DNA from: Roseiarcus sp963764955 | GTDB taxonomy: Bacteria > Pseudomonadota > Alphaproteobacteria > Rhizobiales > Beijerinckiaceae | Direction of reading: 5' to 3' | Assembly: GCA_963764955.1 (NCBI GenBank) | Contig: CAVXVE010000045.1 | Coordinates: 1 to 64,000, forward strand | Length of the DNA: 64,000 nt | Shown: positions 1 through 8,228 of the stretch, in pieces | Layout of the letters: every line of letters starts with the position of its first letter | Numbering within the stretch: the first letter of the stretch is position 1 | Notes under the pieces: model-generated | The model's input: the letters and a program-made list of their open reading frames with translations, nothing else | Told to the model about the DNA's origin: nothing | Databases searched by the model: none | Position numbers and translations under genes: made by a program

Positions 1-499
1 GCAGGGCGTCGAAGAAAACCAGCGGATACATCGGTTCCAGAGGCCGATTCTGCCATTCGGCCACCGTCTCCAGAACCGCGTCGGTCACCGTCGAAATGAG
101 ATCGGGCGAGACCTCCAGGCCATAAAGCTCGAGCAGATGCCCCTGGATCTCGCGAACGGTCATGCCGCGCGCGTACATCGATACGATCTTCTCGTCGAAG
201 CCCGGAAACCGGCGCTGATAGCGGGCAATCAGCTTCGGATCGAACGTCCCCTCCCGGTCGCGAGGAATGCGCAGATCGAGCTTCGAGGTCTCGGTCAGCA
301 CCCTCTTCTTCGAATAACCGTTGCGGCTGTTGCGCTTCCCCGCCGCCGCCTCGCCATCCAGATGGTCGTCGATCTCCGCGTTCAAAACGCGCTCCGCCAA
401 AGCTTTCTTTAGCTCGTCGAATAGCCCGTCCTTGGCGAAAACAGCCTGCGGGTCACGCCCCGCCAGCAAACCGTCCAGGGTGTCTTTCTTGATTGCCAT
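1..499 (-). CDS. IS256-family transposase, N-terminal part (runs off the left edge)
   Basis: The reverse strand reads open from an ATG at 499 to the window edge (166 codons, no stop). It starts MAIKKDTLDGLLAGRD and continues through RNSRNGYSKKRVLTE and the DLRIPRDREGTFDPKLI block, which are typical of the N-terminus of IS256-family (Mutator-type) DDE transposases. The catalytic residues lie further left, outside the window. A terminal inverted repeat sits just upstream (525-553), so this is the 5' end of an element that extends leftward. The family assignment rests on these motifs and on the repeat. Confidence 0.88.
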   Translation of the reverse strand, partial: MAIKKDTLDGLLAGRDPQAVFAKDGLFDELKKALAERVLNAEIDDHLDGEAAAGKRNSRNGYSKKRVLTETSKLDLRIPRDREGTFDPKLIARYQRRFPGFDEKIVSMYARGMTVREIQGHLLELYGLEVSPDLISTVTDAVLETVAEWQNRPLEPMYPLVFFDAL

Positions 500-524
500 A
501 TGCGCCCTCCATCGGCGTCACTAT

Positions 525-553
525 GGCCCCGCACACAAATTCCTGACAGTCCC
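525..553. repeat. IS256-type terminal inverted repeat (end of the left element)
   Basis: Read from the outer end inward on the reverse strand, this begins GGGACTGTCAGGAATTTGTG, the usual style of IS256-family ends. It matches the repeat at 1043-1072 with one extra base and one substitution there. It marks the outer end of the leftward element and directly abuts the truncated second copy that begins at about 554. Confidence 0.75.
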
Positions 554-1032
554 TATTTCCGCCGACGATCGTGCAGACCTGCATCGTCCATCTCATCCGC
601 AATTCCATGGATTTCGCCTCATGGAAAGACCGCAAGCCGATCGCCGCTGAACTCAAAGCGATCTACCGGGCGACGGACACGGACGTGGCCCGCAGGGCGC
701 TGGAGGATTTCGACGCCGGCGTCTGGGGCCGCAAGTATCCGGCAATCGCGCAGAGCTGGCGGCGCAACTGGGAGCATGTCATCCCGTTCTTCGCCTTTCC
801 CGTCGCTGTGCGGCGCATCATTTACACCACGAACGCCATCGAATCCTTGAACGCCAAACTGCGGCGCGCCGTGCGAACGAGAGGCCATTTTCCAACCGAT
901 GAGGCTGCGATCAAATTGCTGTATCTCGTCTTGCGCCAGGTTGCGCAGACATGGAAAATGCCGCCACGCGAATGGTGCGAGGCTAAGACCCAATTCGCCA
1001 TCATGTTCGACGACAAATTCGTCAAAGCGTGA
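554..1032 (+). pseudogene. IS256-family transposase, C-terminal fragment
   Basis: This frame reads FPPTIVQTCIVHLIRN and on to a stop at 1030-1032. It contains the conserved C-terminal blocks of IS256-family transposases: the VQTCIVHLIRN motif, then YTTNAIESLNAKLRR, where the last catalytic Glu falls in NAIES. About the first 60 percent of the protein is missing, cut exactly where the other IS256-type element ends (553). An internal GTG at 571 could serve as a start, but a functional product is very unlikely. The simplest reading is that one copy inserted into another copy of the same IS. An inversion within one element is the alternative. Confidence 0.85.
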
Positions 1033-1042
1033 TGGCTAAACC

Positions 1043-1072
1043 GGCCCCGCACACAAGATTCCTGACACTCCC
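1043..1072. repeat. IS256-type terminal inverted repeat (right end)
   Basis: This is the counterpart of the repeat at 525-553, with the outward end at about 1072. It lies 10 bp after the stop of the C-terminal transposase fragment, where an IS256 right end is expected. It joins directly onto the IS630-type reading frame, which suggests that the IS256 element landed inside an IS630 transposase gene. Confidence 0.75.
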
Positions 1073-1534
1073 GCCAGGCGTGGAACGAGACCTCGCCAGC
1101 CCGCCGATCAGCGCTATGACAACGCCTATCTGTTCGGCGCGATCTGCCCAGCGCGGGGCGTCGGCGCCGCCCTCGCGCTTCCCTATGCCGACGCCGACAT
1201 GATGCAGCTTCACCTCGACGAAATCTCACGCCATGTCGCCGACGGCGCCCATGCCGTTCTCATCCTCGACAGAGCCGGATGGCACACCACGGGCAAGCTC
1301 GACGTGCCTGACAACATCACGCCTATCTTCCTGCCCTCGCGCGCGCCAGAGCTCAACCCGGTCGAGAACGTCTGGCAGTACTTACGCCAGAACTGGCTCT
1401 CAAACACCGTGTTCGAAAACTACGACGCGATCATCGACGCCGCATGCGCCGCCTGGCGAAACCTCATCGCCCAGCCGGAAACGATCACGTCCATCGGCAT
1501 GCGAGACTGGGCCCACATCGGTCAGACGCTATGA
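1073..1534 (+). pseudogene. IS630-family transposase, C-terminal fragment
   Basis: The frame is open from the IS256 repeat to TGA at 1532-1534. It reads RPRQPADQRYDNAYLFGA, then AVLILDRAGWHTTGK, then LPSRAPELNPVENVWQYLR. This matches the DDE_3 catalytic half of IS630-family transposases: the second Asp in LILDRAGWH and the final Glu in LNPVENVW. The N-terminal helix-turn-helix and first Asp are missing, replaced by the IS256 end. No intact left part is present in the window. Confidence 0.85.
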
Positions 1535-1746
1535 CTTTTGGTATTATTTTATCGTCGATCACTTTCCGCTGGCGGCGTTTATTGGTAAAGGGCTGCCACC
1601 CATTACTGAATTACAGCTCACCGGATTCTACGCCGCGCCGCGCCCCCCTTAATTCCCGCCGCCAAACTGCACCGCCAACTAGCCGCTGATCGAGCCAGCC
1701 GCAAAACGCCCTCTCCGTGTCGGCGACGCCACCCAAAAAGCCAAGG
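1535..1746. other. Spacer between IS630 remnant and the chromate operon
   Basis: No convincing gene was found on either strand here. It contains the presumed right end of the IS630 remnant and the 3' flank of the YncE-like gene. I could not identify a terminator with confidence. Confidence 0.4.
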
Positions 1747-2778
1747 TCATTGCGTCGGTCGATAGACCAGCAGGGCGGCGTCCTGCCTGCCTGAACTGGC
1801 TCGCGCAGCGACGAACAACCGATCGAGCGCCGGAACGAACAGCGACGTTCGCGCGCCAGGACGGGTTTCGATATGCGCGGAGGCAACATAATTGCCCCCC
1901 GCCCGCTGCTCGAAAACGTCAATCGCGCCCGACCCGCAGCTGACGTAAACACGCCGCCGCTTGTCGTCGAAGTAGAGGTCGTCGGCGTCGTCACAGGTCG
2001 GTAGATCCGCCTTGGCAGCTCCAGAAGCGGCGTCAAGCGCCACGAGGCGAGCGGGGATGCGGTAGACTATGCTGACGATCCCTGGATCCCGACCAAGAGC
2101 CATGGGAAAGTTTGAGAGGTGGGCCGCACGCCAGTTCGCGAGCAAATGACCGGAGTCCAAATCGAGGACCGCGATTTGGTGCGCGTCCGGAACGTTCACG
2201 AACGCCTTTCGGCCTTCGCCATCGATCTGAAAGCCCTCGGGATGCGCGCCGAGCGCTATGCTTCTAACGACCGCGCGGCGGACGGGGTCAAGGATCGCCA
2301 GAGCGCCCGAGCCATAGCCAACCACGACCTGTCCAGTCTTCGGATCGACCCGGACGTTGTCCGCGTCGTCTCCTAGCGCGATCGAGCCAATGGGCGTGAG
2401 CGAACTGGCGTCGAAAAAGCGAACGGTCCCGTCACCTGCCGACGCAACGACCAATTCGTTACGGTCGGGCAAATAAGCAAGCCCCTGCGGTTCCTTCAGC
2501 CCCTCGATTCGGCGCCTCTCGCCGGACGACAGATCGATTCTCTCGACCGATCCGTTTCCAAGCTCCGCGACAAAGAGGCGCTGGTGCGGAACGTCAACCG
2601 CAAGATGATCAATGCGCCCTGAGACGTTAGGGAGCGGGATCGTGCGCTCAAGCTCCAACTGAACCGGCGCCTGACCTTGCGCCGAGTGGCCGAATTGCCC
2701 AGTCGACAGAAGCATCAGCGCCAGCGTGAACGGCGCAAGAGCCGGGCTTGCTGGCGGCAGGCCATTGCGTCTGCTCAT
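1747..2778 (-). CDS. YncE-like beta-propeller protein, exported
   Basis: The 343-residue protein has an N-terminal hydrophobic export segment (about residues 15-32), followed by repeated propeller blades of the LAVD, VSGR and GDGTVRFFD type. These include IDHLAVDVPHQRLFVAELGN and ADNVRVDPKTGQVVVGYG. The family (YncE / YVTN beta-propeller) is usually periplasmic and its biochemical role is mostly unknown. It is the last gene of the leftward chromate operon, 48 bp after chrA. Related propeller genes occur near metal-resistance loci, but a direct role in chromate handling is only inferred. Confidence 0.8.
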   Translation of the reverse strand: MSRRNGLPPASPALAPFTLALMLLSTGQFGHSAQGQAPVQLELERTIPLPNVSGRIDHLAVDVPHQRLFVAELGNGSVERIDLSSGERRRIEGLKEPQGLAYLPDRNELVVASAGDGTVRFFDASSLTPIGSIALGDDADNVRVDPKTGQVVVGYGSGALAILDPVRRAVVRSIALGAHPEGFQIDGEGRKAFVNVPDAHQIAVLDLDSGHLLANWRAAHLSNFPMALGRDPGIVSIVYRIPARLVALDAASGAAKADLPTCDDADDLYFDDKRRRVYVSCGSGAIDVFEQRAGGNYVASAHIETRPGARTSLFVPALDRLFVAARASSGRQDAALLVYRPTQ

Positions 2779-2826
2779 TCGTGCCGCCTTCCCTTGGGCA
2801 TTCCGCGACCCTCCAATGTCGATCTG

Positions 2827-4215
2827 TCAGATGACGCCAAGGACGAAATGGAGCGCGACGCTCGCAGCCGAACAGATTGCGAGGGTGCGCAGCACACCGA
2901 GCTTGAGACGGAACAGGGCGATGCCAGCGATGGTGCCAAGCCCCAGGGCCCACGGATCGATGCTGCCGAGTACCGGGGCGTCAAACGACATCCCCAACGC
3001 ACGTACGGGAGTCGTCTGGCGGAATAGGACATGCAGTGCGAACCAGGTAGCCAGGTTGGCCACCACCCCGACCACGGCCGCGGTGACCGCGGAGAGGGCG
3101 CCTGACAGCTTGCGCTTTTCCTGGAGGCGCTCAACGAGCGGAGCGCCCAGGAAAACGAAGGTGAAACACGGCAGGAACGTGACCCAGAGCGTGAGCGCCG
3201 ACGCGGCGATGCCGCCAGAGATTCCTGATAGGCTGCTCGTGGCGCGATAGCCGGCGAGAAAACCGACAAACTGTAGCACCAGGATCAACGGGCCCGGCGT
3301 CGTCTCGGCGAGGCCGAGCCCGCTCAGCATTTCGGGGGCGCCGAGCCAATGGTAGCCTTGAACGGCCTCCTGGGCGGCGTAGGCCAGCACCGCGTAAGCG
3401 CCGCCGAATGTCATCACGGCCATTTTCGAGAAGAACCAGGCGACATCACCGTAGAGTCCACCGACCGCGAGCAGCAGGGCCACCGGCAGCAACCAGAGCA
3501 CCCCTGAAAGAAGACCTGCATACCGCGCGCCCCGCGCCAAGCGATCGGCGCGGCCAGGATCGGCGGCAAGCACGGCATCGAGCAGCGCAGGCGGCCCATC
3601 CTTCGCCTTACCGTGCGCTCCACCTGCAAAATAGCTCGGCACGATCAAACCGATGAGACCGGCTACCAGCACGACAATGGGGAACGGCACATTGAACAGG
3701 AACAGCGCAGCAAAGGACGCGCCGGCAAGCGCCCAGGCGGTACGGCCTTTCAGGGCGCGACGCCCAATACGCAACACAGCCTCAACCACGAGCAACAGCA
3801 CGGCGCTTTTCAGGCCGTAAAACAGAGCGGCTATGACCGGAACCGTCCCGAGCGTCGCATAAATCAGCGACAGCATCAGCATGACGAGGGCGCCAGGAAT
3901 GACGAACAGCAGTCCGGCGCTGAAGCCCCCGACCGGACCATGCATCAGCCATCCGAGATAGATAGCGAGCTGCTGCGCTTCTGGGCCAGGGAGCAGATGG
4001 CAGAAGTTCAGCGCGTGCAGAAATCGCCGGTCGCTGACCCATTTGCGATCATCAACCACCTCCCGGTGCAGCAGCGCGATCTGACCGGCAGGGCCGCCGA
4101 AGGAAAGGCAGCCGATTTTGAACCACACGCGCGTGGCTTCGCCGAGAGAGGGCAAGGCCGGCACGCCCCCCGCGTGCGGACCACAGAAGCCCGCGGTCAG
4201 TTCGCTATTGTTCAT
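2827..4215 (-). CDS. chrA: Chromate efflux transporter ChrA (CHR family)
   Basis: The 462-residue membrane protein has two homologous CHR halves, as expected for the long-chain family. The N-terminal half carries FKIGCLSFGGPAGQIALLHRE and HLLPGPEAQQLAIYLG. The C-terminal half carries MTFGGAYAVLAYAAQ and GLGLAETTPGPLI. These FGGP / PGP motifs are characteristic of ChrA, which exports chromate across the inner membrane using the proton motive force. Downstream of DUF1259 and the ChrB-domain gene, it forms the core of the operon. Length is slightly above the usual 400-450 residues. Confidence 0.95.
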   Translation of the reverse strand: MNNSELTAGFCGPHAGGVPALPSLGEATRVWFKIGCLSFGGPAGQIALLHREVVDDRKWVSDRRFLHALNFCHLLPGPEAQQLAIYLGWLMHGPVGGFSAGLLFVIPGALVMLMLSLIYATLGTVPVIAALFYGLKSAVLLLVVEAVLRIGRRALKGRTAWALAGASFAALFLFNVPFPIVVLVAGLIGLIVPSYFAGGAHGKAKDGPPALLDAVLAADPGRADRLARGARYAGLLSGVLWLLPVALLLAVGGLYGDVAWFFSKMAVMTFGGAYAVLAYAAQEAVQGYHWLGAPEMLSGLGLAETTPGPLILVLQFVGFLAGYRATSSLSGISGGIAASALTLWVTFLPCFTFVFLGAPLVERLQEKRKLSGALSAVTAAVVGVVANLATWFALHVLFRQTTPVRALGMSFDAPVLGSIDPWALGLGTIAGIALFRLKLGVLRTLAICSAASVALHFVLGVI

Positions 4216-4256
4216 TCGCGGCTCCGGCTGTTCATCGCAGACGACGCCACGTGTGC

Positions 4257-5150
4257 TCAGTTCCGCGTCACGTTGACGGTCTTGAGCGCCGCGCCCAGGC
4301 CATTAGCCAGCTTGACGGCGTCGTCGTTGGCCCAGAAGTGAACGAAGAACGCGCGCGGCTCCTCGCCGACCATGTGGTTGTGGATGGCGGTCACTTCGAT
4401 CCCGTTGCCGCGCAGCGCGGTGATGAGCGGATTGAGTTCGCTCGATAGCGCGACGAAATCCCCGGTGATCGCCGCCTTGCCGCCGCCAGTTGGCTGGAAG
4501 TTGATCGCAATCGCCGTTCCCATCGCGCCAGGGACGGCCATCCCATCCATCTTGATGCTGTCGGCGCGGGGTATGCCGAACTGATAGACGCCGCCGTTCG
4601 CCTTGCCTTTGTGGCCGATGGCCGCATCGACCTTCGTCGAGTCGAAATAGGTGTCCGTAGTCGCAGCCGCCGCCTCAGCTGGAGGCTTGGTATCGAACGG
4701 GGTCTTAGTCTCCTCCAGAGCGGCGCGCACGAGCCGCGCGAGCTGAGCGGGGTCGCCGGTCCCTGCGACATGCATGTAGAACGTCGGCGGATGGGCGCGC
4801 AGCAAATGGTTGTGCAGGGCAGTCACTTGAAGGCCCTCGGCAAGCAACTTGCTCATCACCGGATTGATTTCGCTTTCCGTGAGGACGAGGTCGCCCATCA
4901 TCATGGTCTTGTCCCCCATCGGCTCGAAGGCCACCCAGCCGCCGAGGGCGAAGCCCGGTTTGAGGGCCACTCCATCAAGCGAAACGTTGAGGTCGCTGCG
5001 GAGCAGCCCATAGCGATGGACGTCGCCCGAGACGGCTCCCGTCCGGGTCAGGATCGTGTCGACAATGAACCAGTCCGTTTGCGCCGCCTTCGCCGGCATG
5101 GACAGGGCGACGCTAAGCGAGATCGAGGCGAGAGAAAGAAGGCGGTTCAT
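4257..5150 (-). CDS. DUF1259 (LppY/LpqO-type) secreted protein
   Basis: The start at 5150 is chosen over the upstream in-frame ATG at 5189 because an AGGAACC ribosome site lies 3 bases upstream and a signal peptide (MNRLLSLASISLSVALS) follows at once. The mature protein contains two DUF1259 repeats, each ending in a histidine motif: HNHLLRAHPPTFYMHVAG in the first and HNHMVGEEPRAFFVHFWA in the second. The function of the domain is not established. The paired HNH-x-PxxFxxH motifs suggest metal binding, which is my inference. DUF1259 genes occur in chromate operons, as here between chrA and the ChrB-domain gene. Confidence 0.85.
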   Translation of the reverse strand: MNRLLSLASISLSVALSMPAKAAQTDWFIVDTILTRTGAVSGDVHRYGLLRSDLNVSLDGVALKPGFALGGWVAFEPMGDKTMMMGDLVLTESEINPVMSKLLAEGLQVTALHNHLLRAHPPTFYMHVAGTGDPAQLARLVRAALEETKTPFDTKPPAEAAAATTDTYFDSTKVDAAIGHKGKANGGVYQFGIPRADSIKMDGMAVPGAMGTAIAINFQPTGGGKAAITGDFVALSSELNPLITALRGNGIEVTAIHNHMVGEEPRAFFVHFWANDDAVKLANGLGAALKTVNVTRN

Positions 5151-5185
5151 GTTGGTTCCTTTCGTGTGGATCGTCCCCGGCGCAT

Positions 5186-6013
5186 TCACGCTGGCTTCCC
5201 CGGTTTGTTGGTGGGCCAGTTGTGCGTTTCCTCACTGGCGTCGCGAACCCAGCGATAGAAGGCGTCGTAAAGCGTCATGCCGGCCGCGAGTTGCTCGAGA
5301 TCGTCGAGATACATCCGCGACAGGCCGAGGGAGGCGGCAAGCAGCCCAGGAGCTTCGGGGGCCAGATCGAGGCGCGCGGTGTCGGCGCCCCTCACGATCG
5401 CAGCAAGGCGGTCGAGCGCTTCGCCGCGAAGCCCGAATTCGTCGAGCATTGTGTCAAACGTGCAGAGCTCGCTCCGGTGGCTCCAGAAAACCCCTTCGAC
5501 ATCGAACGGTGCGCCGTTGAAGCGCTCCGCGACCGACTGCACCTCCGCGGGGGAGACGAATAGGAACACCGCTTCCGGATCGATGAAGCGTCGAATGAGC
5601 CAGGGACAGGCGAGGCGATCGATTTTCGGCCGCGAGCGCGTCACCCAGACCGTTCGCCCCTGCGGATCGCGCGGGGGCAGTTTGGCCTCGGGCACCAGCG
5701 GCAGGCCCGCTTGCGCCCAAGCGGCATGGCCGCCGGCGAGAACTTCGGCGGACGAAGCGCCGGCGTGACGCAGCCAGGCCGCCACGCCCTCGCTGATCTT
5801 CTGGCCTTTTTCGCAGATGACGACGGCGGCTCGCCCCGCGAATTCAGGCGCCCAGGACGACACAGTTTCGTGAGGACGGCGGATGGCCCCGGGAATGAAG
5901 CGAGGGTCGGCGGCGAATTCTTCCTTCGCCCGCACATCGATGAGCGCGGGGCGGTGCGGCACGCCGATCAGGCGCGCGAGCTTGTCTGCCGATATGGTGT
6001 TGAATGACGACAT
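5186..6013 (-). CDS. Rhodanese-ChrB C-terminal domain fusion (chromate resistance)
   Basis: The 275-residue protein opens with a rhodanese domain (about residues 5-115): DVR at 26-28 and the active-site loop CEKGQKIS with Cys67. The second half (about 118-265) is the ChrB C-terminal domain, recognised by WVTRSRPKIDRLACPWLIRR and the HRSELCTFDTML segment. The DNA-binding N-terminal ChrB domain that senses chromate is absent, so this is probably an enzymatic accessory (sulfur transfer or chromate reduction) rather than the repressor. It follows the exporter gene and precedes DUF1259 in the leftward operon. Confidence 0.9.
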   Translation of the reverse strand: MSSFNTISADKLARLIGVPHRPALIDVRAKEEFAADPRFIPGAIRRPHETVSSWAPEFAGRAAVVICEKGQKISEGVAAWLRHAGASSAEVLAGGHAAWAQAGLPLVPEAKLPPRDPQGRTVWVTRSRPKIDRLACPWLIRRFIDPEAVFLFVSPAEVQSVAERFNGAPFDVEGVFWSHRSELCTFDTMLDEFGLRGEALDRLAAIVRGADTARLDLAPEAPGLLAASLGLSRMYLDDLEQLAAGMTLYDAFYRWVRDASEETHNWPTNKPGKPA

Positions 6014-6140
6014 GATGATGCGCCCTTGGAGAGAAACGGGCGCGATTCTTCAGCTGTCGCCTCATGGGGAGATCGCTTCCCCATTTTCAAATCATAACAC
6101 GGACCGGCCCGTTCCTGTCAATCGACTTCGCTCTACGGCG

Positions 6141-7211
6141 TCAGCCGTGCTCATGGCGATGGTGAAGGTCGGGGTAATGCGCATGCCGGTGCCGAAGCCC
6201 CTCATGCCGGTGCCAATGCGAATGCGGCTCGATGACCGTGCCTTCATGGCTGTGCTGATGATGCTCGTCGTGGACGTGCCTGTGTTCGTGCTCGATCACA
6301 TCGTGCGTATGGTCATGGCTGTGTCGTTCGGTCAGGTGAAGCCAGAGGCCGAACGCCATAAGCACGCCGGCGCCGAGCAGTTGAGCCGTCACCGGTTCGC
6401 TGAGCAGCATGATCGCGATGACCGCGCCGAGGAACGGCGCGAGCGAGAAATAAGCGCTGGTTCGGGCGCTGCCGAGATGGCGCAGCGCCAGCACAAACAG
6501 CACCAGACTGACCCCGACCCCAAACACCCCGACGAAGAGCGCTGCGCCCGTCGCACCGGCCGACGGCAAGCGGGCGCCGAGAAGCAGCGCCAAAGCGAGG
6601 TTCACGCTTCCAGCCACAAGGCCCTTGATCAGGGCGAGGATCACCGGGTCGGCCGACGAAAGTCTGCGCGTCAGGTTGTTGTCGACGCCCCATGCGAGGC
6701 ACGCCGCAGCGATCAGCAAGCCGCCTTCGTCGACACGTATTCCCTGCCCTCGCCACGAGAGCACGACCGCGCCCGCGAGGATCGAAGCCGCGCCGAGCAG
6801 CAGCCGCCGATCGACGTTCTCCCGGAAGACGACCCACGCAATGGCCATGGTGGCCAGTCCTTCGAGGTTCAACAGGAGCGAACCCGACGCGGCGGAAGTC
6901 CGCGCGAGTCCGAGCATCAGGAACAGCGGTCCGATGACGCCCCCGAACACGACGATCGCGGCCAGAGAGGGCGAGTCAGTTCGTCGCAGGGGCGCTTCCG
7001 AAGCCCCGAGTCCAAGCGCCGACCGGCCCGCCTGGCCGATCGCCAGCCCGACGCCCGCCCCTAGATAGAGGAGCCCAGCCAGAAGCTGCGGATTGGTAGA
7101 CGCAAGAAGGAGCTTTGCGAACGGAGCCGATGCGCCAAACAGGATGGCCGACGCCAGAGCGATAGGAACGCCGGGCCAAAGAGGACTAAGCATCGGAACA
7201 CGGTTGGACAT
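6141..7211 (-). CDS. EamA/DMT-family exporter with histidine-rich C-terminal tail
   Basis: The 356-residue protein has ten hydrophobic segments arranged as two EamA repeats (about residues 12-145 and 160-290). A tail of about 60 residues follows in which roughly every second or third residue is His (HDHTHDVIEHEHRHVHDEHH). The DMT superfamily moves small metabolites, and His-rich tails are common in metal-ion transporters, so a metal-linked export role is likely, but the substrate is not established. It is the promoter-proximal gene of the chromate operon. No ribosome site is visible before 7211, and the IS3 end lies only about 15 bp upstream. The in-frame ATG at 7194 is an alternative start. 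Confidence 0.85.
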   Translation of the reverse strand: MSNRVPMLSPLWPGVPIALASAILFGASAPFAKLLLASTNPQLLAGLLYLGAGVGLAIGQAGRSALGLGASEAPLRRTDSPSLAAIVVFGGVIGPLFLMLGLARTSAASGSLLLNLEGLATMAIAWVVFRENVDRRLLLGAASILAGAVVLSWRGQGIRVDEGGLLIAAACLAWGVDNNLTRRLSSADPVILALIKGLVAGSVNLALALLLGARLPSAGATGAALFVGVFGVGVSLVLFVLALRHLGSARTSAYFSLAPFLGAVIAIMLLSEPVTAQLLGAGVLMAFGLWLHLTERHSHDHTHDVIEHEHRHVHDEHHQHSHEGTVIEPHSHWHRHEGLRHRHAHYPDLHHRHEHG

Positions 7212-7226
7212 GGGCCACTTTTAGCA

Positions 7227-7260
7227 TGAACCGCTCCGGCTTTGCCTGAGGCTCCGAACC
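7227..7260. repeat. Left terminal repeat of the IS3 element
   Basis: The segment beginning TGAACCGCTCCGGC just upstream of IS3 orfA starts with TG, as IS3-family ends do. It defines the left boundary of the element. The matching right end is missing because the element is cut at about 9423. Confidence 0.6.
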
Positions 7261-7276
7261 TTGAGAAGGTGGAGCG

Positions 7277-7597
7277 ATGGCAAGCAAGACGACGAAGCGG
7301 TTTTCACCCGAAGTGCGGGCACGCGCCGTTGGGCTGGTTTTCGAGGATGAGAAGGATCATTCCTCGCGGTGGGCGACGGTGACTTCGATTGCTGCGAAGA
7401 TCGGCTGCACGGCTCAGTCGCTCAGTGAGTGGGTCAAGAGAGCTGAGGTCGACAACGGCGTACGTGGCGGCGTTCCGACCGAAATTGCCGAACGTCTGAA
7501 GGCGCTGGAGCGTGAGAACCGAGAACTCCGGCAGGCGAATGAGATCCTTCGCAAGGCGTCTGCTTATTTCGCCCAGGCGGAGCTCGCAATTCCCTGA
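7277..7597 (+). CDS. IS3-family transposase OrfA
   Basis: The 106-residue protein carries the HTH_Tnp_1 fold of IS3 OrfA: RFSPEVRARAVGLVFE, then TSIAAKIGCTAQSLSEWVKR, followed by a leucine-zipper-like coil (LKALERENRELRQANEILRKAS). It binds the IS ends and in intact elements is fused to OrfB by programmed -1 frameshifting. Here the partner OrfB is broken, so this is probably an orphan. Start at ATG 7277 after GGTGGAG. Confidence 0.9.
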   Translation: MASKTTKRFSPEVRARAVGLVFEDEKDHSSRWATVTSIAAKIGCTAQSLSEWVKRAEVDNGVRGGVPTEIAERLKALERENRELRQANEILRKASAYFAQAELAIP

Positions 7598-8228
7598 TTT
7601 CCTTGCGGTTCAAGCCATGATTGCGTTCATCGACGATCATCGTCAGGCCTACGGGGTCGAGCCGGTCTGCAGGGTTCTGCCGATCGCGCCCTGTCGACTT
7701 ATCGCGCCCATCTCGCCAGGCGAGCCGATCCCTCCCGTCTGCCCGACAGGGTCCGCCGAGACGCCGATCTGAAGGTCGAGATCGGGCGCGTGTTCGAGGA
7801 GAACTTTCGTGTCTATGGCGTGCGTAAGGTTTGGCGTCAGTTGCGGCGGGAGGGCGTCAGCGCCGCTCGCTGCACGGTGGCGCGGTTGATGCGGGATATG
7901 GGCCTTCGGGGGGCGGTCCGGGGCAAGCCTTTGCGGACAACGATCAGCGACAAGGCGGCTCTCTGTCCGCTGGATCACGGGAACCGACAGTTCCACGCTT
8001 CCGCTCCAGACCGTCTGTGGCTCGCGGATTTTACCTACGTCTCGACCTGGGCCGGCTTCGTCTATGTCGCCTTCGTCATCGACGCCTTATGCGCGGCGGA
8101 TCGTCGGCTGGCGAGCCAGCAGGACAGCGCATGCGGACTTCGTCCTGGACGCCCTCGAACAGGCGCTCCATGACCGAAGGCCGGCCAGCCGCGGCGGCCT
8201 CGTTCATCATAGCGATCGCGGCGCCCAA
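7598..8228 (+). pseudogene. IS3-family transposase OrfB, 5' part (frameshifted)
   Basis: The integrase-core protein can be read only by changing frame. It runs as MIAFIDDHRQAYGVEPVCR in one frame and VFEENFRVYGVRKVWRQLR with RLWLADFTYVSTWAGF (first catalytic Asp) in a second. A third frame gives YARRIVGWRASRTAHADFV and LVHHSDRGAQ (second Asp). Shifts lie near 7690 (in TCGCGCCCTGTCGAC) and near 8090 (GACGCCTTATGCG, one extra T). The reading then stops at the IS30 insertion at 8229 and resumes at 9349. Confidence 0.88.
8226..8228. repeat. 3-bp target duplication (CAA), left copy
   Basis: CAA at 8226-8228 is repeated at 9349-9351. Removing 8229-9351 rebuilds the IS3 codons for the GAQYVSI segment, so this is the target site of the IS30 insertion. 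IS30-family elements usually make 2-3 bp duplications. Confidence 0.75.
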
